Shown here: one piece after another, positions 50,901-58,989 of the stretch
How positions within the stretch are numbered: position 1 is the stretch's first letter
Layout of the letters: each line of letters opens with the position of its first letter
From: Paracentrotus lividus
Taxonomy: Eukaryota; Echinodermata; Echinoidea; Camarodonta; Echinidae
NCBI GenBank assembly: GCA_940671915.1
Contig: CALNVZ010003434.1
Location: 14,550,184-14,614,183, forward strand
Length of the DNA: 64,000 nt
Reading direction: 5' to 3'
Translations under genes and position numbers: made by a program
Notes under the pieces: model-generated
Told to the model about the DNA's origin: nothing
What the model saw: only the letters and a program-made list of their open reading frames with translations
Databases searched by the model: none

Positions 50901-51347
50901 ATTTTAACTAAATCATTAAATATGTCCTTTTTATGCTTCAACCTGAATACCAATTGTTATTCGACAGAATTAAGTGCGAAAGGAATTCAAATTAATCTTA
51001 ATCTCTGTTGAAAAATTTGTAAAATGATAAATATTTATTCAACATTTATCGTGTTTTTTTAAAACTGATATGTCATTTTTCACTTTTGTTCCAGGTTTCT
51101 ATATCACTGCGTACAATCAATCAACCATACGCTCAGATTTGGTATGGCCTATCTTCTTATGCTTGTGGTCATGACGTACAACGTCTGGTTTCTAGTCGCC
51201 ATCGTAGGGGGCTCTGTACTCGGTTACTTTCTTTTCTCCGCTGATTTGATTATGGCTGCTGCCAGGTCGGAAAGCGCCGTTTTGAACCAGAGGATGCGAA
51301 GACGACGCCTGGAGCAAGTTCGCCCTCAGACCTTCTACGTCCATTGA
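2776..51347 (+). CDS. CTR/SLC31 copper transporter gene model (4 coding exons)
   Basis: Spliced model joining 2776-2913, 44292-44358, 49044-49653 and 51095-51347. Reading frame is kept at every junction (phases 0, 1, 2), giving about 355 residues. CTR proteins are trimeric plasma- or endo-membrane channels that import Cu(I). Hallmarks seen: a Met-rich N-terminus with M-x-M spacing, helix 1 ending in W-Q-G-L-G (family Y-E-G-L-K), helix 2 with M-x3-M followed by T-Y-N, and helix 3 with G-x3-G then Y-F-L-F-S. The helix 1-2 loop is about 183 residues, against about 45 in human CTR1. Which paralogue (CTR1-like or CTR2-like) cannot be settled here. Introns are about 41.4, 4.7 and 1.4 kb; the first contains apparent assembly duplications. 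Confidence 0.85.
3748..4222. repeat. Fold-back array of about 30 bp TTCGTCCGAAA-type units
   Basis: The left half repeats GGTTCGTT-(N)-TCCGAAAATGAAATAGGG-like units. The right half carries the same units in reverse complement (CATTTTCGGACGAACGAACC-like), so the whole could fold into a long hairpin. It sits in CTR intron 1-2, about 0.8 kb after the first exon. Looks like a non-autonomous fold-back element; class unknown. Confidence 0.75.
4682..4970. repeat. ATC/ATT trinucleotide microsatellite cluster
   Basis: Runs of CAT/ATC at 4684-4716, 4780-4806 and 4905-4966, with some CTC. The His- and Ile-rich frame across it is a repeat by-product. Confidence 0.95.
5641..5860. other. GC-richer unassigned stretch beside the COMT-like segment
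   Basis: More G and C than its surroundings and open on the minus strand (down to about 5651) and on part of the plus strand. No family is recognised. It may be the remnant of the same source as 5861-6080. Confidence 0.25.
5861..6080 (-). pseudogene. Possible catechol O-methyltransferase-like exon or gene fragment
   Basis: An open minus-strand segment bounded by an acceptor-like TCTTCAG/CTTTC and an excellent donor GGTCAG/GTGAGG. It encodes 73 residues. Its first 35, with GVDQNLLIPDL and then LEAIFLDHSK, align by eye to the COMT segment G-x-x-Q-(D/N)-(I/L)-I-P-x-L ... F-L-D-H-x-K, where the Asp helps bind the metal. After that the match fades (SFGYDRLGKLRFNDF, RWWDGWNKQG). No neighbouring exons were found, and a MITE sits 20 bp upstream of the acceptor. 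It may be a relic, a diverged exon or a chance resemblance. Confidence 0.35.
6101..6950. mobile_element. Harbinger-like MITE, 850 bp, TTA target duplication
   Basis: Terminal inverted repeats start AGGGCCTGTCCCACAG and stay similar for about 40 bp (then AGGCGATCG/AGGCGACCG). TTA flanks both ends (6098-6100 and 6951-6953), as expected of PIF/Harbinger transposition. The interior has TGTCGC/GCGACA-type subrepeats and no transposase frame. Confidence 0.85.
6954..10198. other. Intronic, no gene seen
   Basis: Short frames only. A G/C-homopolymer-rich piece at about 9618-9920 (with GGGCGCTTCGCGCCC at 9835-9849 and CCCCCCCTGCAAAAAGCTAG) resembles degraded dispersed repeat ends. CAAGTGACAGGA(C/T)TTTTT occurs twice, at about 8955 and 9166. 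Confidence 0.4.
10199..10654. mobile_element. TA-site MITE with internal 81 bp tandem units
   Basis: Ends are CACTGTAAAAAAAA and its inverse, flanked by TA on both sides. Inside the left half, units of about 81 bp (start AACTCGCAAGAAAATGAGTA) occur four times from about 10216, 10299, 10379 and 10460. Each unit ends in AACAGAG..TAAAAAG. No coding capacity. Confidence 0.85.
13344..13394 (+). CDS. Candidate short first coding exon (speculative)
   Basis: ATG in a favourable context (ATCAAGATGTCC), 17 codons (MSSTPFSPSENPTSYHA), then A/GTAAGTCG, a strong donor in phase 0. CpG-rich sequence surrounds it. The matching place in the downstream duplicate (about 23369) keeps the ATG and donor but with indels. 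The phase would fit the CTR exon at 44292, so it could be an alternative start lacking the Met-rich domain. There is no direct support for that. Confidence 0.2.
13430..13625. promoter_or_regulatory. CpG-rich promoter-like patch
   Basis: In otherwise AT-rich DNA this patch carries many CpGs, a GC box GGGGGCGGGG at 13591-13600 and TGCATGCGCA at 13604-13613, which resembles an NRF1 site. The same patch recurs in the duplicate at about 23461-23650. Promoter function is inferred only from composition and motifs. Confidence 0.3.
16807..16951. mobile_element. 145 bp MITE with GGGGCCTGTTTC ends
   Basis: GGGGCCTGTTTC at the left and its inverse GAAACAGGCCCC at the right; imperfect complementarity continues inward. 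Non-coding. Confidence 0.7.
18980..19470 (+). repeat. Dispersed repeat, about 0.5 kb (also at 28870-29345, 33850-35565, 38330-40050)
   Basis: The shared core runs from TGTAAATGGTACA through TTTTCAAATA, GGTATCAAA(A/T)TAAAGCCAA, CATTATGCGAAACCTA and CACAAAGGCATGG to TTTGACACAGACTGTA. The copies at 33850 and 38330 are split by the TTGGTTAAAA transposon. No terminal repeats or coding frame recognised. Confidence 0.7.
21309..21431. repeat. Inverted repeat of GACAATTACCCCC words
   Basis: GGACAATTACCCCCAGACA at the left is matched inversely by GGGGGTAATTGTCCGGGG at the right, with CTACCCCC/GGGGGTAG inside. It recurs in the second 10 kb copy at about 31141-31262. Probably a small MITE. Confidence 0.65.
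26742..26885. mobile_element. GGGGCCTGTTTC MITE, duplicate copy
   Basis: Counterpart of 16807-16951 in the second 10 kb copy, differing by one missing base. Confidence 0.7.
31836..32850. repeat. About 1 kb of A-rich low-complexity sequence
   Basis: Almost only A with scattered T, C and G and no regular unit. The many long lysine- or phenylalanine-rich frames in it are by-products. It interrupts one copy of a duplicated segment and is absent from the other (about 33500), close to the N gap, so an assembly or sequencing artefact is likely. Confidence 0.9.
33057..33081. other. Assembly gap (25 N)
   Basis: Exactly 25 undetermined bases, a typical residual size after automated gap filling. It lies between the two copies of the second duplication. 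Confidence 0.99.
34213..35470. mobile_element. TA-site non-autonomous transposon with TTGGTTAAAA subterminal repeats (copy 1)
   Basis: Ends resemble C(A)CTCTCAGAA and TTCTGAGAGTG, flanked by TA at 34211-34212 and 35471-35472. About 1.26 kb. Both ends are rich in TTGGTTAAAA and TTTAACCAAC words in alternating orientation, possible transposase-binding repeats. It interrupts a dispersed repeat whose uninterrupted form is seen at about 19375, 55137 and 55458 (CCTGCTTT ... GAAATACC). Confidence 0.8.
36961..37110. mobile_element. hAT-like hairpin MITE, duplicate copy
   Basis: The same element as at 41472-41624 in the upstream copy of the 4.5 kb duplication, with several single-base losses that weaken arms and target site. 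Confidence 0.8.
38693..39954. mobile_element. TTGGTTAAAA transposon, duplicate copy
   Basis: Same element as at 34213-35470, same insertion point and same TA flanks (38691-38692 and 39955-39956), 1262 bp. The shared insertion site means the two are copies made by segment (or assembly) duplication, not independent insertions. Confidence 0.8.
41472..41624. mobile_element. hAT-like hairpin MITE, 8-bp target duplication
   Basis: CAGAGGC termini with inverted arms of about 47 bp (then TGATGCGCTCTGAGAATTC and AAAGCATTGGTGGGGCAAG). ATATATTG flanks both sides, an 8-bp target duplication as in hAT elements. The loop repeats GCTTGCCCCACCAATGCTTT once more and has a CTAGCTAGCTAG stretch. No coding capacity. 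Confidence 0.85.
42756..44280. other. Intronic, one MITE, otherwise nothing recognised
   Basis: Apart from the 43027-43260 element, AT-rich unique-looking sequence up to the T tract of the exon acceptor at 44291. Confidence 0.4.
43027..43260. mobile_element. 234 bp MITE with TACTGTATTCG ends
   Basis: TACTGTATTCG at the left and CGAATACAGTA at the right, with similar sequence inward (GAAATATTTG/GATATTTTTG, TTAATTTTCACG/TTAATTTTTCACG). CpG-bearing interior. Non-coding. Confidence 0.75.
44292..44358 (+). CDS. CTR copper transporter, exon leading into membrane helix 1
   Basis: Twenty-two codons and one base, containing TEVKHLIVDRWTGDTVI, which matches the family pattern V-x-x-L-(F/I)-x-x-W just before helix 1. 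The donor is AG/GTTTGT in phase 1, and the spare G joins AT of the next exon to give Asp. A long T tract precedes the acceptor. Two acceptors lie two bases apart: GCAG/AG and GCAGAG/TTA. Only the second keeps frame with the previous exon. The first gives S-Y-F-S-W, closer to the family's Y-F motif, but meets a stop after eight codons. A one-base assembly error here is therefore possible. Confidence 0.65.
44700..44951 (+). CDS. Unidentified open frame within CTR intron 3
   Basis: Eighty-three codons open between TGA at 44697 and TAA at 44949, without an initiating ATG in frame at its start. Pieces read DDKYDVDVPIRQAPRLI and GDLNRFGRRFVWLLEGGW. Base composition is less AT-rich than the flanks and looks coding-like. 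The opposite strand is also open for 68 codons (44955-44749). An internal TTTTAG/ATGAC could act as an acceptor in the right phase after CTR exon 2, but the product would not resemble a CTR. No family recognised; it could be an old retro-element or gene fragment. Confidence 0.25.
   Translation, partial: PLKGFVHPTLSLEPHPVKYNLLDDKYDVDVPIRQAPRLILSSSYDRGPSRELAQAPLKGDLNRFGRRFVWLLEGGWSKVYKHL
46253..46391. mobile_element. About 139 bp MITE with GGGGG(A/C)(C/A)TTTCAT-type ends
   Basis: Left end GGGGGACGTTTCATGAAAGG, right end the inverse of GGGGGGCATTTCATCAGAGG, then ACTTGTC in both arms. Central TTATCCGACAAACTGTTATA. Non-coding. Confidence 0.7.
47591..47618. repeat. Perfect 28 bp palindrome
   Basis: GTTATATTGTACAT followed at once by its exact reverse complement, in CTR intron 3. 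Confidence 0.9.
48464..48697. mobile_element. 234 bp fold-back MITE with GCCCTGTAACAC ends
   Basis: Ends GCCCTGTAACACAAAGACTT and its inverse. The arms stay similar for about 60 bp (ACGATTGA(T)TTTTTTCT, AGCCTCAT), leaving a short loop that contains GGTTAGGG words. Lies in CTR intron 3. Target duplication not clear. Confidence 0.8.
49044..49653 (+). CDS. CTR copper transporter, helix 1 plus long polar loop exon
   Basis: Acceptor CTACATCAG/ATTTC and donor TATAG/GTAAAT, entering in phase 1 and leaving in phase 2, 610 nt. It opens with the hydrophobic helix DFIIVIIGATFLSFVWQGLG, then about 183 hydrophilic residues rich in Arg, Gln, Asn, Ser, Asp and His, including the stretch VQRQQQRNASLLESNAS and an acidic EDGEED patch. 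In the family this loop is cytosolic and usually short. No known domain is recognised in it. The exon is markedly richer in G and C than its flanks, which supports coding use. Confidence 0.88.
49890..49928. repeat. Short two-part hairpin in CTR intron 4
   Basis: Outer arms GTTCGCAC and GTGCGAAC, inner arms GCCG and CGGC around AAGGTTA. No known RNA class recognised. Confidence 0.6.
51095..51347 (+). CDS. CTR copper transporter, terminal exon with helices 2 and 3
   Basis: Acceptor TTTTGTTCCAG/G. The first base completes an Arg codon and 83 residues follow to TGA at 51345-51347. Helix 2 carries MLVVM (M-x3-M), then TYN; helix 3 carries GSVLG (G-x3-G), then YFLFS. These are the Met pair lining the pore and the helix-packing motif of CTR proteins. 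The C-terminal tail is basic (RMRRRR) and ends FYVH. It lacks the His-Cys-His ending of human CTR1 but keeps a final His. AATAAA-like sites downstream (about 52196 and 52836) are possible polyadenylation signals; the true end is not determined. Confidence 0.92.
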
Positions 51348-53316
51348 AATTCAAGAGTCAACTCATAACGTAGTTAGAAAAGAGTTTGTGAATAGCACAG
51401 TGACATGTCGACTGCTATGTGATGACAATTTTTTTTTTGTGCCCCAGTTTGAATATTACATTTGATCCAAGTTGAATCGATCTATTCAACTCCACTTTGC
51501 GTGTTGAATAGAATGGTTCAACTTGCATGTTCGAGTAATATTCACAACAGTCACACACAGAAACATTGAATTTTCTATGCCTTTCAAATGAAGAATAGCC
51601 ACAAAGGAGGACGCTTATGAATAGAACATTGCTAGTTGCGTGCCTGCATTATATTGATATGGAATAGTTGTACAGATACCAAATAGACATATAGATTATT
51701 TATTGACAAATGTATATGTGTATTAAAATTGTGCTCTATTTTTCCCAGCATATTTGGAATTTTATTGTCAGTACAGTGGGAAAAAAATGAAGTTTTTTTG
51801 CTCAAAAGAAACATTTCCTAAAGATTGCAGAGAAATGTAAGTCTTTTTCACTTTCTTCTTTCTTTGTATTTCATGTTTCATGGTGACCAGGGTTACAGTA
51901 CTGCCTATGATATCAAAATAATTTTGTACTAATGCCTTAAATTCTAAAGTACTCACTAGAAGTTGTTTTGTAACGGTTCAAATGAGCTTTCACACTGAGA
52001 CAATTCTGGATTTTCTACAAAACTTTCAAATACATTCTTTCATGTAATGCATTTATTTTGGACCAAAATTCTTTGGGTTTCCTTTCATTAACTTTGCTGT
52101 TTAATTTCATAGAATTTTATGACCTTATTGATGTGATATTAATAGTTGAGGAAACAATAGTTCAAACACAAAATAGAGCATTTATGATCGAGGTCAATAA
52201 ATATATAATTCAAATTATATTTAAAGTTCATTTTTTAATGAATGAATTATATGCAAATGTAGACAAAATGGGTGTTTTCTAATCATACATGTAGATGGAA
52301 ATATTTTATTTGCTGGAACCAAAAATCTTGTCTCACATCGTATTTAAAGGTGAAAAAAAAAATCATTCTAGAATTTTTACAACCTTGTCATGAATTTGGA
52401 AACTGAGTTAAGAAAGAGAAAGTCATTGCCAAACAAGCTAAACTTGTAAATGGAAATTAAAATGTACTTTTAAACTGAGCTTTGTAAATACTCATTCATA
52501 ATACAATTAGTCAGTACTTTGTTTATTTACTAATTAACAAATCATGGACTGCCGACAAAGTATTTTTCAAATTGGCCAGTACCTTCAATTAGCTGTAAAG
52601 AATCCCAGATTGGATAACCAAAATATTGGATTGAAATATACTGGAGCATGAATAATGATCAATCCTACAGTAATTTCTTATTCCTACATGTATGTGGGTT
52701 TGCTGCTGGGAATTTATTAGGAAATAATCTATTCCATTGAAGCAGAAATAATTTATCATTGATGATAATTGTGTTCTGTTCTTGTATGAGAATCGAATAA
52801 TATTGTGAATTATCTATCTGAATTATCTGAATATATATAATAAAAAAAAACTATTCCTTACTTCCTTTATAACCTTTATTTTTTATTTAACTCCATGTAT
52901 TACAGAAAGGATGGTTTCATGAAAATTGATTCTGTAGGTAAAGCAAATTACAATCGGTGTGTACATTTTATTTGCTGAATACATGTACACAGTGTACCAA
53001 AAAAAAAGGACCCAAATGTTGCATAATTTATTATATCACTGAAATAGCATAGGCCATGTGCATGTGCAAAGTAAGCGACTCACTGCCAATATAATTATGT
53101 TAGTATTTTAAAAAAAAGCAACTTCACTTCCGTTACCATTTAGTCGCCTTAGGACCGCTTACGCTTGTTATAGATTAGTGTCAAAAGGACAAAAATTATA
53201 CTAGTAACCAATTTGAAGAATATATGTATAAAGTATTAGTTCTTTCTCATAGTGTCAAAGCTGACAATGCTTTGATCTTGGAATTCAAAAGTTATAACTT
53301 AGTCATGCATAGTTTA
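51348..53316. other. 3' flank / possible 3' UTR of the CTR gene
   Basis: AT-rich, no second gene seen. AATAAA-like signals at about 52196 and 52836 may end the transcript. Confidence 0.35.
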
Positions 53317-53878
53317 AGGCCCTGTCACATCAGCCTTGCGTTCGAGTTATGGGCGAGTTGCAGGTAACAATTTTTGCTACTCGCCGGTCGCCCGCGTTGA
53401 CAGTATCTTGCACGTATCTTGCACGGTGATTCACGGGTGATTGGCCGCAAAGGTACACGCAGAACACTAGTAGAAGACCCGCAGCGGCCGCAAGTCACCC
53501 GAAATTAACGCGGATCTATGCGGCCAAAATATATGACGTCTCACGGGGCAGGGTTATTCCAGGGAATTATTTGAGAAATGATGGTTTCTCCAAGCTCGCA
53601 CAATGCAAGCAACTTACACGCAGGTAACACGCACTTAGGCCACATATACCACGCAGTGCACGTATGTCATCCGTAACTATTAACACGGAGCAGTTTCGAG
53701 GCTTGCACGCACCTGACCCGCAAGTCACACGCAATACACGCAAGTAGACAATAACTTGCACTCTTGCAGCAGGTAAGACGAAAATCCTTGTTTGTCCGCA
53801 GAAGTCTTGATGCGTGCTGAAAAATCCCTGCTCGCAACTCGCCCGTAACTCATACGCAAGGCTGATGTGACAGGGCCT
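53317..53878. mobile_element. Harbinger-like MITE, 562 bp, TTA target duplication
   Basis: Terminal inverted repeats begin AGGCCCTGTCACATCAGCC and match for about 43 bp with few changes. TTA occurs on both sides (53314-53316 and 53879-53881). The interior repeats ACGCAAGTCACACGCA-like words. No coding capacity. Confidence 0.88.
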
Positions 53879-54478
53879 TTAGATCATACCCAACATTTAA
53901 AAAAGACTTTGCATTTAAATGTCGGTACGTAAAATGTATCTACTGATGAAGTGTTGCAGAAGGCTGAGAAAAAGAAACTGCAATTAGGTGAGCTAAAAAG
54001 ATTACAGAGTTACAAAAGGGAGAGAAATATTTACTGGAACTTTATCATATTGTTGTCGCTGTTTAATCTGTGTTATTTTTCTTGTTTCCATCACATTTAA
54101 TGATGAAGGCTCTTTCTTTTAGTGCATAACGATTGGAAATGTGTCATACACAATCATTCATGTACATATGAGTACAATGAGTATTATTGCTTTTATCTGT
54201 ACAGTTTTTATTTCTCTCCTCATTATCTTTTAATCATTTGAAGCAATTTATTTATATTTGAATCCAATTTATATAAAATGATAAAGTTAGAGCTAAATAT
54301 TATTGGACTGTATTTGAATAAATTTTGAAATTAAAATAATGGTATAGTTGCACTACACTAAAGCTATATAGTACATGTACATACTAGTCATAGTAACTAT
54401 CATGAAAGAGTATTCTATACAAAATATGGAGATGAAAATGTGATTTAGTAAAAATGCTACATCTTTATCTCTAACCCT

Positions 54479-54540
54479 TCCTCTCTCTCTCTCTCTCTCT
54501 CTTTCTCTCTTACTCTTTCTCTCTCTTTCTCTGTCTCTGA
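54479..54540. repeat. CT microsatellite
   Basis: Nearly pure CT dinucleotides with a few TTT interruptions. Confidence 0.95.
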
Positions 54541-54779
54541 ATCTCAAAGCTTATAGTCATATAGAGAAATTATTTAGAAAGGTTGTTTAATTTTTATTGA
54601 TCTTGGAAACAAATTATATTTTAAAAATGTTGGAATGAATTGAATGTTGTTAAATTTTGGTTGTGCCTTATTGGAATTGGGGGGGGGGGGGTTCTTGTAT
54701 TAGGAATAATTTGAAGGCAGGCTTTTAAATTGGTTAGACATCTCCATATCTGCTGTAGACAAACAGATGCCTACAATAT

Positions 54780-55545
54780 AGTCTCTGTCCAAAAAAATGG
54801 TACAGTCGGAAAAAAAATATTTATGTGTGAAATATTTTCAAATAATGTGTGTATGTGGTACCAAAATAAAGCCAAATAATTTTCCTTGATGATCGCTTTT
54901 GTTCTGTATAATTTGCTTTCGTAAACAAAGTTATGCTAAATTGTGCGAACGAGGAAACAAATCGAGAATTGCACTTCATGGCCATTATGCGAAACTATAC
55001 ACAAAGGCATGGGACGGCGTGCGAAAAATTGATTTATCTGATTGTAAGAAACTAGTCATTATTTAAAAAAATACAACACCAAATGTGATGAAAAAATGCA
55101 GGTGAAAGAGCTTGATCTTCCTGCTTTTTGTGAAAATACCAAACAATAGCAGTCTGATGTTAATCTTCATACTATAAAAAAATAAAAGCCAAATAATTTT
55201 CTTGATGACGCGCTTTGTTCTGTATTATTGCTTTCGTAAAACAATAAGTTTGCTAAAATTTTTGTGCCGAGCAGGAACAAATCGAAATGAGGCACTGTCA
55301 TTGGCCATTATGAGAAACCTATACACAAAGGCACTGGGACGGCGTGCGCGAAAAAATTGATTTTCTTGATTGTAGATAAAACAGTCATATTTAAAAAAAA
55401 TACATACACCAAATGTGATGAAAAACTTGCAGGTGAAAGCTTGATCTTCCTGCTTTTTGAAATACCAAACAATAGCAGGCTGTGATAATCTTCATACTAA
55501 AAAAATGTTTTCCACGTTACCATGTTATTTGACACAGACTGTAGG
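54780..55545 (+). repeat. Two tandem partial copies of the dispersed repeat
   Basis: Unit starts at about 54790 and again, truncated at its 5' side, at about 55177 (AATAAAAGCCAAATAATTTTC). Both contain GGCCATTATG, CACAAAGGCA and TTCCTGCTTTTTG without the inserted transposon. Many one-base differences between the two suggest unreliable consensus here. Confidence 0.65.
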
Positions 55546-57309
55546 AAGGATTTGCATATCATATTGGTAACTTACTTAGGTTTTTCTCAATTGAATGTCT
55601 GATACGATCTTTAGTGGTAAATAATTATTTATTTATGAAACTTCTTTATATGAAAACGCATTGTTCTTTTGCTCTTTATTATTCTACTTGCATCATACTT
55701 AATTTGTATTTCTTTCTCAGTAAACTTTGAATCTTTTTTTACTTTATTCTTTTTAATGATGAATCATGTCATATTTATAATACTTCATATTATCGACATA
55801 ATATCTTTTTGCTATATACTTGTTATTTCGTTTTGCTACAAATATGAATTAGCTCTTGTTTATATTTTTCAATATTTCCTCTCTTTAACTCATTTTTTCA
55901 TACATTGTAAACCTTTGACAGCGAGAACACCAAAACTACCATAACTTAAAGGGATTTGGTAACTTTCAAAAACAAGAGCAATCAGATCAGATTAATAAAT
56001 TATAATTGTTCCACTACTAAAAACAAACTACTGAAAGTTTCAGTTCAAATCGAAGTCATTTACTACCTTAAAACAGTGTACAAACATGCCAAGCATACAG
56101 CCGAACACAGTAACCCTCTGCTGCCAGCTCACCAGGCGCGTCTAGAGACGGTGGTCTATACAAACAAGGAAAAAAAAAAAGGGTTTGTATGTTTGGCTCA
56201 TGTGCAAAGACACAATCGGTTTACTAAACCCCGGTGTTACGTTAAATTAAAATTATGAGATATGAAACCATAATTATCTCGAGGTAAACGCAAGCACATT
56301 AGCGTGCAATTTTGAAGGGATACGCAGACTGACCTACAGTGTTACTTAATTATGTGGCAAAAATACGCCCTAAATCGGATAAAATGGAATTTGAATATCA
56401 TTCCAATGTACTCACATTCCTTTAAAATCAGATGCCAAAAAAATCTAATGATGATTTTGTGAAATGTTTACTTCATCCCCAAATATCCAAAGAGTATTAT
56501 GTACTTGAAATTTATTATGATACTTTGAGCCACATTCCAAATCAATGTATTAATCATTTGTATGCCACATTAATTTGTATCACCAAGTATAAGATTTCTT
56601 CCTAATTCTTGTGTGATCAGAATACTGGAAATTACTCCACATACAATACATGTGCAGTATTGCTTATTTTTCAAGCCTCTGGCATCAGTATTAACGTCAA
56701 AATAAATGATTAATTTTGTAGTTACTTTATGCAATTGTTCCTAAAGTCGGCTGTGACAGAGAAATGTTTAATGATGCATTGAGTGAGAATTCAAGGGTTC
56801 TGTTTTGATTGAACTTTCAATACTCTACTTTATTTCAAGTACTTGTAGATAGGTCGTGGAAAAGTGAAGGCTTGTCAGTGACTACTGAAAAGATGTACAA
56901 ATACAATATATTTTGAGTAAGGTCCCTTTTTTAATGGTCACAATGATTGTTTCAAAATTATGATGCACACAATGTAAAGATTATTTTATTTCTTCATGCA
57001 CATAATTATAAAGAGAGTAACAAAGTGTCATAGTTTAGTCAATTCATAACTTTTGAATTGTGATGGTATTTTGATTTTTGTAAGCCTCTCCTGCGTTTTT
57101 ATTATCCTTTCTCTCTGCTTTCTCTTGAGTAACACATTTGTTATGCACTGCAACTCGGTTCCACTGTACAAAAAAAGTCTCAATAAATTGAAATGTCTAA
57201 AAAGACTCTGAAATGTCTTAAAAATCAAGAGATTTATCATAGTTTCTGTTAATTTCATATGAAATTTTTGTTGAAAACGGTAGTAAAAGAGCAACTGTAA
57301 AGGAGCGAA
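55546..57309. other. Intergenic, no gene seen
   Basis: AT-rich; the open frames at 55669-55944 and 55956-56258 have no recognisable domains or splice context. Confidence 0.4.
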
Positions 57310-57400
57310 AGAGAATGAGAGAGAGAGAGAGAAAAAAAAAAGAGAGAGAGAGAGGGAGAGAGAGAGAAAAAAAAAGAAAGAAAGAGAGAGAGAAAGAGTT
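57310..57400. repeat. GA microsatellite with A-rich interruptions
   Basis: GA dinucleotides broken by two A8-A9 runs. Confidence 0.95.
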
Positions 57401-57760
57401 GATAATTGGGAAGAGATGATGGAGAGAAATGAGGAAGCAAGGAAAAATAAATCGGATTAGGCAAACAAAGGGGGATAGAAATAGATTATGAGAAACTAGA
57501 AAGCAGTAGGAGTTTGGGAAGAGTGAGTGAGAGAGGACAGATGGTAAACGATTTCAGGAAAAGAAACAGAAGGGAGTTTCCATGAAGGTAATTTCCAAGT
57601 GAAGGACTTCAATATGAGATTTGATAATCAATTTTAATTTCATATTTTACTCAACCCTTAGTCTAGATTCTATCTGTTGGTTTGAAGTTTATTTCTCTCC
57701 CCTCTCTTCATTCTCCACCACTGCATGTTAACCCCATTGATCCCGATATCACCATCTTAA

Positions 57761-58390
57761 TGGCCCGGTCACAGCTACACGACGCACGGCCAGCGCACAA
57801 AAAAGTAGCAGTTTTGGGCAATGCGTTGTCTTGCGCTGGCTTGTAGCTGACACTCGTCGTTCACTCGTCGAGCACGCTAGATGAACGCTTTTTTATTCAT
57901 CGTTGTGCGCAGTTGTGCGTCTGGAAATTTTGAGCATGCTCAAATATCTGCCTCGAGCTCGACGCATGGATGTAAACGCCGGCAGAGCGCCAGATATGCG
58001 CACGGGGGCGCAGCACCAGCGCCAGACATTCGCAGAGCGCGCAGCGCCAGCGCCAGACACACGCAGACCACGCTTTAAGCATTCGTGACATGTGCGTATG
58101 TCCAAGCGTTGCGAATGCATTGCAAACAATTGAACCGTCAATGTGAGGGGTAACCACTTTTGCGCGGGTCATTCGTGTAGACAGCCAGAGCAAGCTGTGC
58201 ATTAGTTGGATGCCTTAATATGTGCGCAGTGTATGCGCTGTGGGGGCGCTGTACGAGCGCTGTGGGAGCGCCCTACACACGCATTACCTTCTCAAAAATC
58301 ATCAGAAAGTTCGACGCACAACGACGCACAGAGCTTATTTTCTATCTTTTTTGTGCGCTGGCCGTGCGTCTTGTAGCTGTGACTGGGCCA
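57761..58390. mobile_element. Probable Harbinger-related MITE, 630 bp
   Basis: Terminal inverted repeats TGGCCC(G/A)GTCACAGCTACA, followed by GACGCACGGCCAGCGCAC, total about 43 bp with two differences. Flanks are TAA on the left and TTA on the right, so the exact target site is ambiguous. GC-rich interior with GCGCAG/CTGCGC words. The many short frames here belong to the element and are not genes. Confidence 0.82.
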
Positions 58391-58567
58391 TTACATGTCT
58401 GATTCCTTATAAATTTATAAACTGAATATCCAACATTTTGTCACACCTCTTTTTTACATTTCCCCATCACTTTTTTCTCTCTGTCGTTTTCTGTCTATCT
58501 TTCCAGTACACTCAACTTCTCCTATGCTCTACATGACTTTATATCTGACCTATACAAGTGAATCCAT

Positions 58568-58765
58568 GACATTTGCTCCCGTGACAATTGCTCCGCTATA
58601 AATTCCATACACTAATCGAATGACTAACTTCAACCAGGGACTTTACACTATACCCTACCCTAAACCTAACCCGAAACCTAATATAAATCCCTATTACAAC
58701 CCTAACCCTAACCCTATATCTTAGACGAAATAAAGCCCGGAGCAATTGTCGCAGGAGCAAATGTC
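58568..58765. mobile_element. About 198 bp MITE with GACATTTGCTCC ends and telomere-like core
   Basis: Left GACATTTGCTCC then GTGACAATTGCTCC; right the inverse (GGAGCAATTGTC, GGAGCAAATGTC). The interior has ACCCTAACCCTAACCCTA-type words. Non-coding. Confidence 0.75.
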
Positions 58766-58814
58766 GGGTCACCATACAAGTATATCCCACTCGTATCTAC
58801 CTTTTGTTACAGAA

Positions 58815-58915
58815 ATTCTTTCCCTCTCTCTCTCTTTCTCTCCTTCCTTCCCTCTCTTTCTCCTTCTCCCCCCCCCCCCTCTCTCTCTCTCTTTCTATCT
58901 CTCTCTATAATTTTC
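58815..58915. repeat. CT microsatellite
   Basis: CT/CTTT-rich run containing a C10 tract. Confidence 0.93.
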
Positions 58916-58989
58916 TCCCTTATTTTCTCCATATATCTGCCACATACATTATGCATTGTACATGTATCTCTCCCCAACCTCTATTATGA

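Noticed and set aside
57881..58425. Cluster of overlapping frames on both strands
   Set aside because: All lie in or at the edge of the 57761-58390 MITE and reflect its GC-rich subrepeats.
58640..58720. Possible interstitial telomere repeat
   Set aside because: Irregular CCCTAA words confined to the interior of a MITE; not a telomeric array.
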